From the NCBI RefSeq assembly GCF_004168585.1, contig NZ_PGVH01000040.1, positions 269,972 through 333,971 of the forward strand: a stretch of DNA of 64,000 nucleotides, read 5' to 3'. The notes beneath the pieces were generated by a model that saw nothing but the letters and a program-made list of their open reading frames with translations, was not told the origin of the DNA and did no database searches. Positions 9,201-19,063 of this stretch are shown here, one piece after another. Each line of letters starts with the position of its first letter. Within the stretch, counting starts at the first letter, position 1. Origin of the DNA: Shewanella sp. OPT22. GTDB lineage: Bacteria; Pseudomonadota; Gammaproteobacteria; Enterobacterales; Shewanellaceae. The position numbers and the translations under genes were made by a program.

Positions 9201-10544
9201 AGCAACTATGGTGAGCAAGGCCAAACAATTTTTCATTTAGCTGCAGCATCAGGTTTTTATTTCAATGAGCTCAGCAAAGGAGTAAGCGTTGAACAAGTAT
9301 CCGCCAGAGATAGTAATGGTCAGGCCCCAATACATATTGCCGCAACTAACGGACATGTTGACGTTTTTAAAATCTTAGCTAAAAAGGGAGCTAACATTCA
9401 AGCGTTATCATCTAACCCTAGAGGTAAAAATTCGCTTTATTTTGCCATTATTTCTGGGAGAATTGAGTTTGTTGAAGCAGCATCTCGAAGGGGGGTTTCT
9501 CTCACCACTACAGCTCAAGGTTTGAAAGAACTTCTTTGTACTGCAGTCGAAAACAATCAAGGCGAAATGGTGAATTTTTTATTGGAGAAGTGTCAATATA
9601 AAAATCAATTTTCAGCACTTCTTAAAGATGAAAGTATTAACCTTGTAATGTTAGCTGCTGAGCATGATTCAAGCTTAGTCATTAAAAGCTTACCTAAAGC
9701 TTATATCACAGAGTGTTTCAAGCGCACTGCAAAATTTACCCCTTTCATGGAAGCTGCAAGACTCAATAATTCTAAGACTGTCGGAGTAATGATTTCATAT
9801 TGTCCAGATGAGTTAATGCATCGAACAGAACAAGGTTTGACAGCGGTACATATTGCAATTGAAAATGACTCACTCGATGCACTCAAAGTAATGGGAACAC
9901 AAAAAAGTTTACTATCTGAAGCAATTAATTCCTCATCTTCTTCTTACTTTAGTTATACACCATTAATGTATGCAGCAAGCTTAAACAAAAAAGCGATTTG
10001 TACACTACTTCTTGTTCAAGTTCCAGGCACACAATCACAAAGAACCAACCAAGGACTCAATGCAGCCCATATTGCAGTAAAACACAACTCTGTAGATGCT
10101 ATACAGGTATTCCCTAAAACAATGCTTGATACATGCATCAATGGTGAAGGTACATCTTGGAATGGTTATACCTGTTTACACATTGCAGCGTATAAAGACT
10201 TTGCAGAAATGACCAAGCAACTTATAAAGCAATCTGCAGACCTCAGCAATTCAGCATTTGCCAATGGTGATTTGGCTTACGTTCCATTAACTGTTGCTGT
10301 AATCCAAGGTTCAGAAAATGCCATTTTTGAAATACTGCAGCACACTAAAGATTTAAGTATTATATTTAGGGAAACTCATGACGACATGGATAAGGAACTA
10401 TTAGCATTAAAACAAAGCGGGTTCAGTAATAAGAAAGCGGTTTCTAAATTTGCCTATAAATTATTATCACCTAGGGTACCTGCATTTAATTACACGTCTA
10501 TTCGCCACAGTGTCTGGAGTAAATTCAAAGGATTCAACCCATAA
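6294..10544 (+). CDS. giant ankyrin-repeat protein, effector-like
   Basis: A 1416-residue cytoplasmic-looking protein with no signal peptide or membrane helix. Residues 1 to about 690 are helical and match no family I recognise. From about 690 to 1340 there are degenerate ankyrin repeats; examples are GRSGLHLAVAEGKEGV (~870), GQTIFHLAAASG (~975), GQAPIHIAATNGHVDVFKIL (~1007), YTPLMYAASLNKKAI (~1220) and GYTCLHIAAYKDFAEM (~1290). Ankyrin arrays bind protein partners, and proteins this long in bacteria are often host-directed effectors. That role here is inference; no secretion signal is recognised. The start ATG has no clear Shine-Dalgarno sequence. It stands alone, flanked by an orphan terminator and the convergent motY. 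Confidence 0.85.
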   Translation: MASVADISIRASTEDTWILCNAPSESGLGDFEEFSLSNIDKTLTDQKRALESHFESHLPQYSSVVDILYSHINRLSLTSIRYRELKSQLCHLNSLLTSSEVEEAKKVEVLTALSKQLKSKTPSIELERLVITLNFNKAKLSDLLANAETKLLKEARTAFRKRFSDEVTDEQLNRIALHNGYPLSIEETSLVDISQSVIEQYTQILNDIMCSGSLILQVSMDWSKSLTSENFKENLEKIKKLESFDEAHTENCIPFSLIAHEDFTNDSQHLKKSRHITKCLYIALIHRACPLLKPDNENCVQFQQNHDVIWCHSDSVFYCGSPHETESPTPLAELTNPKPMLDNASDKQLLLFNRHLLLCTHDSTSFSQYLRELDSAVGLPKAVKSGIKAMLYQHFEGHDKTKHVDGFPPCIDFDFLELAQTIESENLMRRLEAIKNDESESSKKLEHLIKLLKTFNYDCYSKSKDKLFTAIKDFIDTQHFSSQDIHCIAQSLPDSSTDLKESLQELCFNHLCREIDGLDDIEGAVDSLVSIPTFCTQDSKKYKDLCEKHQAKFKALVAHKSSQELIKITELLEGKDLITSEIGKELNFVSDIHRQFCKNLQGAKTLYELQTRMETITPKLALFDESQSKFIRNSFIKTLLQLNSSDYLELNVELLKANASDDELEVIWNKAVEDDNPKLIVFLHQNGVTENLKSSLYVESVDTAVSKGKPKCYKTLIEFARDNIEKSNSILSELMHKAVKHKTTEYLEPLIALNNLKESCREKVDGSTPFLCAVTNGNQAQAGWFLRHCPAVIEDKNDSYQTAFHLACDCQGTEILKELISLDTDDELINHFDSNGLSPLLMVCKTGKEPFLTELINCSHLDLSVCEAQTGRSGLHLAVAEGKEGVISILLGKSKSFLDLKDNNNETPIGLALTIGQFQMLDKCLETCPDFDFSSPVSKDKPLMAAICSSPTMYQGKYSSVAIKHADLDSNYGEQGQTIFHLAAASGFYFNELSKGVSVEQVSARDSNGQAPIHIAATNGHVDVFKILAKKGANIQALSSNPRGKNSLYFAIISGRIEFVEAASRRGVSLTTTAQGLKELLCTAVENNQGEMVNFLLEKCQYKNQFSALLKDESINLVMLAAEHDSSLVIKSLPKAYITECFKRTAKFTPFMEAARLNNSKTVGVMISYCPDELMHRTEQGLTAVHIAIENDSLDALKVMGTQKSLLSEAINSSSSSYFSYTPLMYAASLNKKAICTLLLVQVPGTQSQRTNQGLNAAHIAVKHNSVDAIQVFPKTMLDTCINGEGTSWNGYTCLHIAAYKDFAEMTKQLIKQSADLSNSAFANGDLAYVPLTVAVIQGSENAIFEILQHTKDLSIIFRETHDDMDKELLALKQSGFSNKKAVSKFAYKLLSPRVPAFNYTSIRHSVWSKFKGFNP

Positions 10545-10580
10545 TAGCCAACTCAAATTGAACGAAATAATCAAATAAGC

Positions 10581-11450
10581 TTAACCATTTTTATTGATTT
10601 GAATGATCACTCTACGGTTTTTAGATCTAGCTTCTAAAGTATCGTTGGCTGCGATATGTCTCTCTTCACCGTGACCTTTTGTTACGATCCGATTTTGTTG
10701 GATCCCACTTTCCATGAGGTATTTTTTTATCATGTCGGCACGGCGCGTAGAAACTCGTTTATTCGCACTACGACCACCATAACTATCGGTATAAGCATCC
10801 ACTAGAACCAACTCAACTTCCGGCTCGTAAGATAGGTACTCTTGAATGCGATCCACTTGTTGCTTGGAAAACCGAGTTAATTCAGTACTGTTTGATTTGA
10901 AATTCAATACCGTAAAAGCTATATCATTGAATGAATAAGGTAACAAATTTGATAAACAGCGCTGAAATTGGCTGTATTTGTGATGAAAATTTGCTGCAGA
11001 TAACCCTACTGCCACTCGTTCAAACTTATTATACCAATCAGCATAATAGAAGGTAGGTTGCATTCCCTTAGACAACTCATTTAGCATCGTCCAAGCTTCG
11101 GCTTTTGGCACTTCACCATTAAAGTATCTTTGATAAGTTATTTCAGTGAGTTTTTTGTCTGGAATCCCTGGGCGCCACATAGGAGCTCGACTCACCAATT
11201 CAGCTTTTGTAACCTTTTCAGGCTTTCTCCACATTTCTAACATAAAGTCTAAGTTCAACTTCTTACTAGCTTGACTGGAAAAAACCGCATTACCATACAT
11301 AGGAATATTATGCTCTAACCGGCAAGAGACCGGATTATTTTGTGTAATCCGCCATTGGGAGTTATCAAGAGAAGCAACGAAATGACGAAGCTCTGCGCTC
11401 ACCGTAAGCGGAGCACAGCATAAAGCAGTCAATAATATTCGTCGCAGCAT
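10581..11450 (-). CDS. motY: MotY-like sodium-driven flagellar motor protein (OmpA family)
   Basis: MotY forms the T-ring of sodium-driven polar flagellar motors and holds the stator against peptidoglycan. The 289 residues start with a signal peptide (MLRRILLTALCCAPLTVSA). An N-terminal domain follows with the family pattern LDFMLEMWRKPEKVTKAELV. The C-terminal OmpA-like peptidoglycan-binding domain (about 195-289) shows VDAYTDSYGGRSANKRVSTR and NRRVIIQI. Length matches Vibrio MotY (293). It is divergent from rnt, the neighbour it commonly has in Shewanella and Vibrio. Confidence 0.9.
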   Translation of the reverse strand: MLRRILLTALCCAPLTVSAELRHFVASLDNSQWRITQNNPVSCRLEHNIPMYGNAVFSSQASKKLNLDFMLEMWRKPEKVTKAELVSRAPMWRPGIPDKKLTEITYQRYFNGEVPKAEAWTMLNELSKGMQPTFYYADWYNKFERVAVGLSAANFHHKYSQFQRCLSNLLPYSFNDIAFTVLNFKSNSTELTRFSKQQVDRIQEYLSYEPEVELVLVDAYTDSYGGRSANKRVSTRRADMIKKYLMESGIQQNRIVTKGHGEERHIAANDTLEARSKNRRVIIQINKNG

Positions 11451-11595
11451 AATATTTCTCTTTTTTTGATATTACTTTTGTTATCGACCAGTTTTTTCGA
11501 AGCTTTAGTGCATAAAACAATCAATCACACATGACACTTAAGCAGCAATAACAGATAATATGTTGCAATAATGATTTATCAAACTTCGGCAAATA

Positions 11596-12249
11596 ATGAG
11601 CGATATAGCAGAACATAACCTATTAAAAAATCGATTCCGTGGCTACTTCCCTGTGGTTATTGATGTAGAAACTGCGGGATTCAATAAAGAAACAGATGCG
11701 CTTTTAGAAATTGCCGTAACGTTATTAAAGATGGATGAGCATGGTGAACTCGTGCTAGACAGAACCTTGCATTACCATATAGAGCCCTTTGAAGGTGCGA
11801 ATCTTGAACCTGAAGCATTAGCTTTTAACGGAATAGACCCAACTAACCCGCTTCGTGGCGCCGTAGATGAAAAAGCGGCGTTCAAAGAGATAGTCAAAGA
11901 GGTCAAAAAAGCTCAAAAAGCCTCAGATTGTCATCGAAGTATCATTGTTGCCCATAATGCTGCATTTGATCATGGCTTTGTAACCAAAGCCTTAGAAAGA
12001 AATAGCATTAAGAGGACACCGTTTCACCCGTTTGCTACTTTTGATACCGCAGCACTATCAGGACTCGCTTTAGGTCACACCGTTTTAGCAAAAGCGTGCC
12101 AGTTTGCAGGTATTCCTTTTGATAATAAAGAAGCACATTCAGCACTTTATGATACAGAAAGAACCGCTGAACTTTTCTGCCACATCGTAAACAAGTGGAA
12201 AAGTTTAGGTGGTTGGCCGCTATTATCAAATGAAACTTCTGAAGACTAA
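11596..12249 (+). CDS. rnt: ribonuclease T
   Basis: A 3'-5' exoribonuclease that trims tRNA and other stable-RNA 3' ends. The 217 residues carry the DEDDh exonuclease motifs: [10 protein letters not shown] (Asp and Glu of Exo I, about residue 22), [10 protein letters not shown] (Exo II) and [14 protein letters not shown] (His and Asp of Exo III). Length matches the family (about 215-225). It is divergent from motY and ends at a bidirectional terminator shared with secF. Confidence 0.97.
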   Translation: MSDIAEHNLLKNRFRGYFPVVIDVETAGFNKETDALLEIAVTLLKMDEHGELVLDRTLHYHIEPFEGANLEPEALAFNGIDPTNPLRGAVDEKAAFKEIVKEVKKAQKASDCHRSIIVAHNAAFDHGFVTKALERNSIKRTPFHPFATFDTAALSGLALGHTVLAKACQFAGIPFDNKEAHSALYDTERTAELFCHIVNKWKSLGGWPLLSNETSED

Positions 12250-12275
12250 AAAGCAGTAATTAAACTTCAGGCATT

Positions 12276-12303
12276 AAAAAAACCACCTAAAAGGTGGCTT
12301 TTA
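12276..12303. terminator. bidirectional terminator between rnt and secF
   Basis: CCACCT (12283-12288) pairs with AGGTGG (12292-12297). Seven As lie on the left and Ts on the right, so it serves both rnt (rightward) and the secD-secF operon (leftward). Confidence 0.8.
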
Positions 12304-12318
12304 TGTGCTAAAGAACCG

Positions 12319-13266
12319 CTAAGGCATCATAGAAGGCTGATCAGCACCTTCTTTTTCAATCTCAACTGGCATCATATGCTCACGATTAATTCCTAAACGA
12401 ATCGCTAAATAACTTGCCACGTAGATTGATGAATAAGTACCTACGATAATACCCATAAGCAATGCTGTCGCAAAACCATGAATCATTTCGCCGCCCTTCA
12501 AGAACAGAGCGATAACAGTAATTAAGGTCGTTAATGTAGTAATTACGGTACGACTCATTGTTTGCGTAATCGAGGTATTCACTACATCTTCAGAAGAGCC
12601 TTTACGCATTTTCAAGAAGTTTTCACGAATACGGTCATAAACAACAATAGTATCGTTAAGTGAATAACCTACAACCGTCAATAACCCCGCAAGTACAGTC
12701 AAATCAAATTCAAGCTGTAATACTGAAAACACACCCAAAGTTACAATAACGTCGTGTGCTAGTGCTGCAACCGAGCCAGCAGCTAGACGCCACTCGAATC
12801 GGAACGATACATATATCAGAATACAAATCAGTGCAATAAGAACCGCAAGACCACCTTGTTCAGCAAGTTCTTTACCAACCTGTGGGCCAACAAATTCAAC
12901 ACGTTTTTGAATTACGCCTTCATCAAGCACTTTAGCGACTTTCATCACTTCAGCTACTTGAGTGTCACTTTTTACACCTTCTTTAACTTGAAGGCGAATT
13001 AGCACATCACGTGTAGAACCAAAGTTCTGAATCACAGCACCTTGAGTGCTTTCATGATCTAGATTGGCACGCAGTTGCTTTAAATCAACCGCATGATCGA
13101 ATTCAAGTTCAACTACCGTACCGCCAGTAAAATCTAAGCCCCAGTTAATGCCCTTAGTTGCTAGCGATAAAAATGAAGCCGCAATTAACACCATCGACAG
13201 AATACTGATTGGAACAGCGTGACGTAAGAAATTGACTGTGCCTTTAAAATTTAAAATCTGAAACAT
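12319..13266 (-). CDS. secF: SecF, protein-export membrane protein
   Basis: A partner of SecD; the pair uses proton-motive force to help preproteins leave the Sec channel. The 315 residues have six membrane helices, with the family motifs GINWGLDFTGGTVVEL (periplasmic start) and LAHDVIVTLGVFS and YSLNDTIVVYDRIRENF (membrane core). The frame is open six bases further to a TTG, but the ATG at 13266 has a GGGAGAG site at the right distance. It lies 13 bases after secD in the yajC-secD-secF operon. Confidence 0.97.
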   Translation of the reverse strand: MFQILNFKGTVNFLRHAVPISILSMVLIAASFLSLATKGINWGLDFTGGTVVELEFDHAVDLKQLRANLDHESTQGAVIQNFGSTRDVLIRLQVKEGVKSDTQVAEVMKVAKVLDEGVIQKRVEFVGPQVGKELAEQGGLAVLIALICILIYVSFRFEWRLAAGSVAALAHDVIVTLGVFSVLQLEFDLTVLAGLLTVVGYSLNDTIVVYDRIRENFLKMRKGSSEDVVNTSITQTMSRTVITTLTTLITVIALFLKGGEMIHGFATALLMGIIVGTYSSIYVASYLAIRLGINREHMMPVEIEKEGADQPSMMP

Positions 13267-13279
13267 AATCAATCTCTCC

Positions 13280-15127
13280 CTAGATGCTCAGCGTCTTCTG
13301 ACGCTTACCGCCCCAGATAGCGTTTACAATTGAACGAGTACCGACAATTGCTGTGAACATTGAGGTCGCAATACCAATCATTAGGGTCACCGCAAAACCT
13401 TTAACCGCACCTGTACCAATAGCAAACAGAATTAATGCTGTTAAGAACGTTGTGATGTTCGCATCTGCGATGGTTGAGAACGCATTACCATAACCTTCAC
13501 TGATCGCTTGTTGCACACTTCGCCCCGCACGTAACTCTTCACGAATACGTTCGTAAATTAGTACGTTACCATCTACTGCCATACCAATGGTTAATACCAT
13601 ACCAGCAATACCTGGAAGCGTTAAAACGGCACCTAACATAGACATTACACCAACAACCATTACTAGGTTTAGCCCTAGCGCTAGGTTGGCAATAAAGCCA
13701 AATGCACGGTAGTAAATCAGCATAAAGAGTAAGACAATCGCTGTACCCCAAAGCATAGCTTGAAGGCCGTTATCAATGTTTTCTTGACCAAGGCTTGGAC
13801 CAATTGTTCTTTCTTCAACGATAGTAACCGGTGCAATCAGAGCACCCGCACGTAATAACAGTGCTAAGTCTTGTGCTTCTTCAAGTCCAAGACCATTGAT
13901 CACGAACTTACGACCTAATGGTTCATTAATCGTTGCAACAGAAATAACTTCTTCAATTTTTTTCAGCTTCACCGTACCATCAGGATTACGCTTGCCACTG
14001 TCTTTGTACTCGATGAATAACGTTGCCATCGGCTTATTAACGTTTTTACGAGTCACTTGAGAGAAGATGGTTCCACCTTTAGCATCAAGACCAATACTCA
14101 CCTGAGGACGGCTGTATTCGTCAAAACTTGGTTGTGCATCAGTAATGTGATTACCTGTTAGCATCACTTTCTTTTTAAGCACTACAGGCTGACCTGTACG
14201 GCGCTTATAAAGAACGCTTCCGGCTGGTACTCGGCCAGCTACAGCAGCTTTTACATCAGCTTTTTCGTCAACCATGCGAAATTCAATCGATGCTGTCGCA
14301 CCCAGAATTTCTTTCGCACGAGCGGTATCTTGAACACCTGGTAATTCAACAATAATACGATTGGTACCTTGGCGTTGAACAAGAGGCTCTGTCACACCGA
14401 GCTCATTCACACGATTACGAATCGTCGTCATGTTTTGTGAAATGGCATCTTCACGAACTTGACGTAAAAAGTTTTCACTCATTACACCCAATAACATAGG
14501 CTGAGTATCCGTAGATACGTCAGTGAATACCATGTCATTGTTAGTACGCTTCAAGAAGAACTCTGCCTTAGACAGCATCTCTTCATTGCGGAATTTAATT
14601 TCAACACCACGAGGCTTTAGACGAACACCTGAATAACGAATTTTTTCTTGACGAAGTTGAGTTCGAAATTCAGCAACTTGTGACTGTTCCATTTTACGAA
14701 TGGCTTCTTTCATATCCACTTCCATTAAGAAGTGAACACCGCCACGTAAATCAAGACCAAGCTTCATTGGGCTGCCGCCCATTGACTCTAGCCACTCAGG
14801 TGTTGCCGGTGCAAGATTCAATGCAACGGTATACTTATCACTTAAGTCATCAGTGATAAGTTCTTTTGCTTTTAATTGATCATCGGCATGCGCAACACGA
14901 ACTAACAATTGACCATTAGTCAGCTCTGAGCGTTTAACCTCAATGCCATTTTTTTGTAGGAGCTCGTTTACATTTGCAAGAGTAGTGTCTGTAACTTTAG
15001 CGCCACGAGTTGCCACAACCTGTACTGCAGGGTCTTCCCCGTAAAGATTTGGCATAGCGTAGAACAAACCAATGGCGGCGAACAACACCACCATTATGTT
15101 TTTCCACATTGGATATTTATTTAACAC
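13280..15127 (-). CDS. secD: SecD, protein-export membrane protein
   Basis: The 615-residue inner-membrane protein has one N-terminal helix, a large periplasmic region (about 30-440) containing [19 protein letters not shown], and five C-terminal helices with [18 protein letters not shown]. Length equals E. coli SecD (615). The start is GTG at 15127 with a GAGGG site upstream; an ATG just before it is out of frame. It follows yajC by 17 bases. Confidence 0.97.
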   Translation of the reverse strand: MLNKYPMWKNIMVVLFAAIGLFYAMPNLYGEDPAVQVVATRGAKVTDTTLANVNELLQKNGIEVKRSELTNGQLLVRVAHADDQLKAKELITDDLSDKYTVALNLAPATPEWLESMGGSPMKLGLDLRGGVHFLMEVDMKEAIRKMEQSQVAEFRTQLRQEKIRYSGVRLKPRGVEIKFRNEEMLSKAEFFLKRTNNDMVFTDVSTDTQPMLLGVMSENFLRQVREDAISQNMTTIRNRVNELGVTEPLVQRQGTNRIIVELPGVQDTARAKEILGATASIEFRMVDEKADVKAAVAGRVPAGSVLYKRRTGQPVVLKKKVMLTGNHITDAQPSFDEYSRPQVSIGLDAKGGTIFSQVTRKNVNKPMATLFIEYKDSGKRNPDGTVKLKKIEEVISVATINEPLGRKFVINGLGLEEAQDLALLLRAGALIAPVTIVEERTIGPSLGQENIDNGLQAMLWGTAIVLLFMLIYYRAFGFIANLALGLNLVMVVGVMSMLGAVLTLPGIAGMVLTIGMAVDGNVLIYERIREELRAGRSVQQAISEGYGNAFSTIADANITTFLTALILFAIGTGAVKGFAVTLMIGIATSMFTAIVGTRSIVNAIWGGKRQKTLSI

Positions 15128-15144
15128 GCATTAGCCCTCTTGGC

Positions 15145-15477
15145 TTACAGCGACTGAATAGAGCCTTTAGGCAATACCGCTGCAATGTAGTCCTTCTTAA
15201 TAGTGATTTGAGTTGTATCGTTTAAATCCAACAATACATAATCACTGTCATCGCTGATTTTAGCGATCTTGCCAAGAATACCGCCGTTAGTAAGTACTTC
15301 ATCACCTTTAGAAATCGATCCCATTAGGTTTTTGTGCTCTTTAACACGCTTAGATTGTGGACGGAAGATCATGAAATAGAAGATCAAACCAAACATCACT
15401 AGCATGAATACCAGTTCCATCGTTCCGCCTGTCTGTGGTGCTGCGCCAGCAGCTGCGTGTGCATTTGAAATAAACAT
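15145..15477 (-). CDS. yajC: YajC, Sec translocon accessory protein
   Basis: A 110-residue protein with one membrane helix (about 20-42, ELVFMLVMFGLIFYFMIF) followed by the conserved RPQSKRVKEHKNLMGSISKGDEV, then a small cytoplasmic domain. It is the first gene of yajC-secD-secF, and the SecDF-YajC complex binds SecYEG. It is separated from tgt by a REPIN-like repeat pair. Confidence 0.96.
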   Translation of the reverse strand: MFISNAHAAAGAAPQTGGTMELVFMLVMFGLIFYFMIFRPQSKRVKEHKNLMGSISKGDEVLTNGGILGKIAKISDDSDYVLLDLNDTTQITIKKDYIAAVLPKGSIQSL

Positions 15478-15524
15478 AAGTCTCTCTTTTCGTTTTCTTT
15501 ATTAAAATTTTATTTTGCTTTAAA

Positions 15525-15599
15525 TGTCACTCCAGCAAAGCTGGAGTCAGTCGCTTTAAAAACTAAAGTCACTAGATACCAATCAAAGTTGGTATGACA
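15525..15599. repeat. REPIN-like element: two facing hairpin repeats
   Basis: The element starts TGTCA and ends with its complement TGACA. The left unit is a hairpin, ACTCCAGC (15529-15536) with GCTGGAGT (15540-15547). The right unit is a hairpin, ATACCAA (15576-15582) with TTGGTAT (15589-15595), in the opposite orientation. The AT-rich middle contains AAACTAAAG and ACTAGATACC. Facing pairs of REP sequences with this TGTCA...hairpin...TC pattern are widespread in Vibrio and Shewanella genomes. It sits between tgt and yajC, where it may also act on transcription read-through. Confidence 0.6.
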
Positions 15600-15608
15600 A
15601 ACTCAGCG

Positions 15609-16787
<1,179 letters not shown>

Positions 16788-16850
16788 TTATTTTTGGCTT
16801 TGCGCCATTAAACAATTATGGCTGCCAAAAGCAGCCACAAATCTAGTTCG

Positions 16851-17888
16851 TTATACCGTTTTACGCGTGATAAACATTGCATCACCGTAACTGAAGAAAC
16901 GGTACTTTTCTTCAATTGCGTGCTGATAGGCATTCATCACGTTTTGTTGATCAGCAAAAGCACTTATCAACATAATCAATGTTGATTCAGGTAAATGGAA
17001 ATTGGTTACCATGGCATCAACAACGTTAAATTCATAACCTGGATAAATGAAAATGTCGGTATCAGCACTAAAAGCCGCTATTTTACCATGATTTGCTTTC
17101 GCTGCACTCTCTAATGAACGAACTGAGGTTGTGCCCACTGCAATGATTCGTTTACCGGCTTCTTTAGTCGCTATTATTTGATCTACTACGTCTTGAGGCA
17201 CATTCGCCCACTCAGAATGCATCACATGATCATCGACATCTTCAACACGAACAGGTTGAAACGTACCAGCACCTACGTGCAAAGTTACAAAAGCGATGTT
17301 TACGCCTTTATCTTTTAATTTTTGCAGCGTGTCGTCATCAAAATGCAAGCCAGCTGTTGGTGCTGCTACGGCGCCAGGAGTCTCGTTGTATACTGTTTGA
17401 TAGCGCTCTTTATCTGAATCTTCATCTGGACGATCAATATATGGAGGAAGTGGCATATGCCCAACCTCTTCTAAAACCTCCAAAATGGTTTTATCACTGA
17501 GTAGTTCAAGTTCGAACAACGCATCGTGACGAGCCAGCATTTTCATATGATGATCATTATCTAAATTAATAATGGCATCAATTTTCGGTGATTTAGAACT
17601 GCGAACATGAGCAAGTATTCGCTTATCATCTAGCATGCGTTCTACAAGGATTTCTAATTTCCCACCTGTAGATTTTTGTCCGAACAAACGCGCAGGAATG
17701 ACCCGAGTATTGTTGAAAACCATTAAGTCACCTGACTCGATAGAATCAATAAGATCAGTAAAATGCTTGTCGGCAACACAACCCGAATTACCATCAAGGG
17801 TAAGTAGACGTGACGCTGTACGCTTTTCTGTAGGATAACGAGCTATTAGCTCATCAGGGAGATCGAATGAAAAATCGGAAACTCGCAT
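16851..17888 (-). CDS. queA: QueA, SAM:tRNA ribosyltransferase-isomerase
   Basis: Transfers and rearranges the ribose of S-adenosylmethionine onto preQ1-tRNA to give epoxyqueuosine. The 345 residues match the family length and contain the conserved segments [44 protein letters not shown] and [15 protein letters not shown]. It leads the queA-tgt pair, with a gap of 102 bases. Confidence 0.97.
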   Translation of the reverse strand: MRVSDFSFDLPDELIARYPTEKRTASRLLTLDGNSGCVADKHFTDLIDSIESGDLMVFNNTRVIPARLFGQKSTGGKLEILVERMLDDKRILAHVRSSKSPKIDAIINLDNDHHMKMLARHDALFELELLSDKTILEVLEEVGHMPLPPYIDRPDEDSDKERYQTVYNETPGAVAAPTAGLHFDDDTLQKLKDKGVNIAFVTLHVGAGTFQPVRVEDVDDHVMHSEWANVPQDVVDQIIATKEAGKRIIAVGTTSVRSLESAAKANHGKIAAFSADTDIFIYPGYEFNVVDAMVTNFHLPESTLIMLISAFADQQNVMNAYQHAIEEKYRFFSYGDAMFITRKTV

Positions 17889-17954
17889 TTAACTGCCTCT
17901 AAAACTATAAACCTAATGAAACGGCGGCTAGTCTAGGGGCAGAAAGCTTTAAGA

Positions 17955-18131
17955 TCAAGAATCAGGTATTTCTTTCTCTTGTTTTTCAGAGTCTTTTTTA
18001 TCAACATTAAACGCTGAGTAATCGAAAGGTGTGCATTGAATTTCTTGAAATGGGATATCAACATACATTTTTACGTGTCGACTTTTTTCTTCTTTTTTAC
18101 CAAAGAGTTTTTTAAAAAAATCTTTCATCAT
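17955..18131 (-). CDS. small 58-residue hypothetical protein upstream of queA
   Basis: An open frame of 58 codons with two adjacent ATGs (18131 and 18128) and an AAGG-type site just upstream. The product has a basic N-terminus (MMKDFFKKLFGKKEEK), a central YVDIPFQEIQCTPFDYSAF, and a charged tail. I recognise no family. The non-repetitive middle with aromatic residues looks protein-like. It is read in the same direction as queA, 66 bases before it, so the two could be cotranscribed. Confidence 0.5.
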   Translation of the reverse strand: MMKDFFKKLFGKKEEKSRHVKMYVDIPFQEIQCTPFDYSAFNVDKKDSEKQEKEIPDS

Positions 18132-18522
18132 CCTTGAACCTTTATAAGTATTATTAGTAGAAACTTGCTTAATTTGTTAATGCGACACTAACAAGCGGTA
18201 ACTTTAGTTAATTTAGTTAAAGTTTAGTGAATTAATAACAAGATAAAAAGTAAGGAAATGATACATTACGGTTACAATTTGTTTCAACTAAATTTAACAA
18301 ATAAAAAACATTCTTAAATTTTGAATTCACTTTAAAAATACAAATATAATTTTTTTTACTAAAAAATAAACCACAACTGGTGTTAATATCTATTTTCAGC
18401 AATATAAGTAGCCTAAAAAACCACTTATAACTTTTAAGTCTTTTTTAGAATAAATTAAAAGCCTATCTCTATAATTACATCTCGTTTAATATTCCTTTTA
18501 TCTTCATTAATGGAAATAGCAG
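18132..18522. other. 391-base AT-rich intergenic region
   Basis: Very AT-rich, with no convincing gene. A perfect TATAAT at 18470-18475 lies 48 bases before the thioredoxin-like gene and could be its -10, but no good -35 is seen 17 bases upstream of it. The leftward promoter of the small ORF and queA must also lie in this stretch. Confidence 0.4.
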
Positions 18523-19038
18523 TTGAACAAGATAACAAACTGGTTTTTTAAAATTTCTTGGAAAAAATCATTTCGAGATTTGGCTATATTCATTGTTCTT
18601 CTTACTGCTGTTAGCTTATTTATTCAAAGGAACATGGCTTCAGGACAAGCTCCACAAATCAATGCCATTTCAATTACAGGAAAAAGTATCTCACTAAAAA
18701 GTCCGTCAGCTAAACCAACACTTATCTATTTTTGGGGAACTTGGTGTGGCTACTGTCGCTTTACATCACCAATGGTCGAGAAAATTTCTCAAGATTACCC
18801 TGTAATTTCTATTGCGTTGAGCTCAGGGACTAATGATGAAATTAACGAATACCTTAAAGAGCATGATTTGACCTTTAATGCTTTAAATGATGGCAATGGA
18901 TATTATTCGCATCAATGGGGTGTTTCTGGAGTACCAAGTATTTTTATCATCGACACTGAAGGTAAAATAGCTGCGACCACTCAAGGGCCTACCACAAGTT
19001 GGGGGCTAAGATTTAGGTTATGGCTAGCGAGTTTTTGA
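18523..19038 (+). CDS. membrane-anchored thioredoxin-like disulfide oxidoreductase (TlpA/ScsD type)
   Basis: The 171 residues begin with an uncleaved-looking membrane anchor (about 19-35, DLAIFIVLLTAVSLFI) that puts a thioredoxin-fold domain in the periplasm. The redox motif is WCGYC (Cys75, Cys78), and the cis-Pro loop is SGVPSIFIID. This resembles ScsD and CcmG/DsbE-type reductases. The start is TTG at 18523, with GGAAA upstream; no ATG in frame would keep the anchor. It stands alone, so the substrate is unknown. A cytochrome c maturation role is unlikely without ccm neighbours. Confidence 0.82.
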   Translation: MNKITNWFFKISWKKSFRDLAIFIVLLTAVSLFIQRNMASGQAPQINAISITGKSISLKSPSAKPTLIYFWGTWCGYCRFTSPMVEKISQDYPVISIALSSGTNDEINEYLKEHDLTFNALNDGNGYYSHQWGVSGVPSIFIIDTEGKIAATTQGPTTSWGLRFRLWLASF

Positions 19039-19063
19039 GTTAAAAATCAGATTTAATTTAAAG

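Noticed and set aside
8705..9205. Minus-strand open frame of 166 codons inside the ankyrin gene
   Set aside because: Antisense to clear ankyrin repeats; composition rich in Ser/Leu as expected for a shadow frame.
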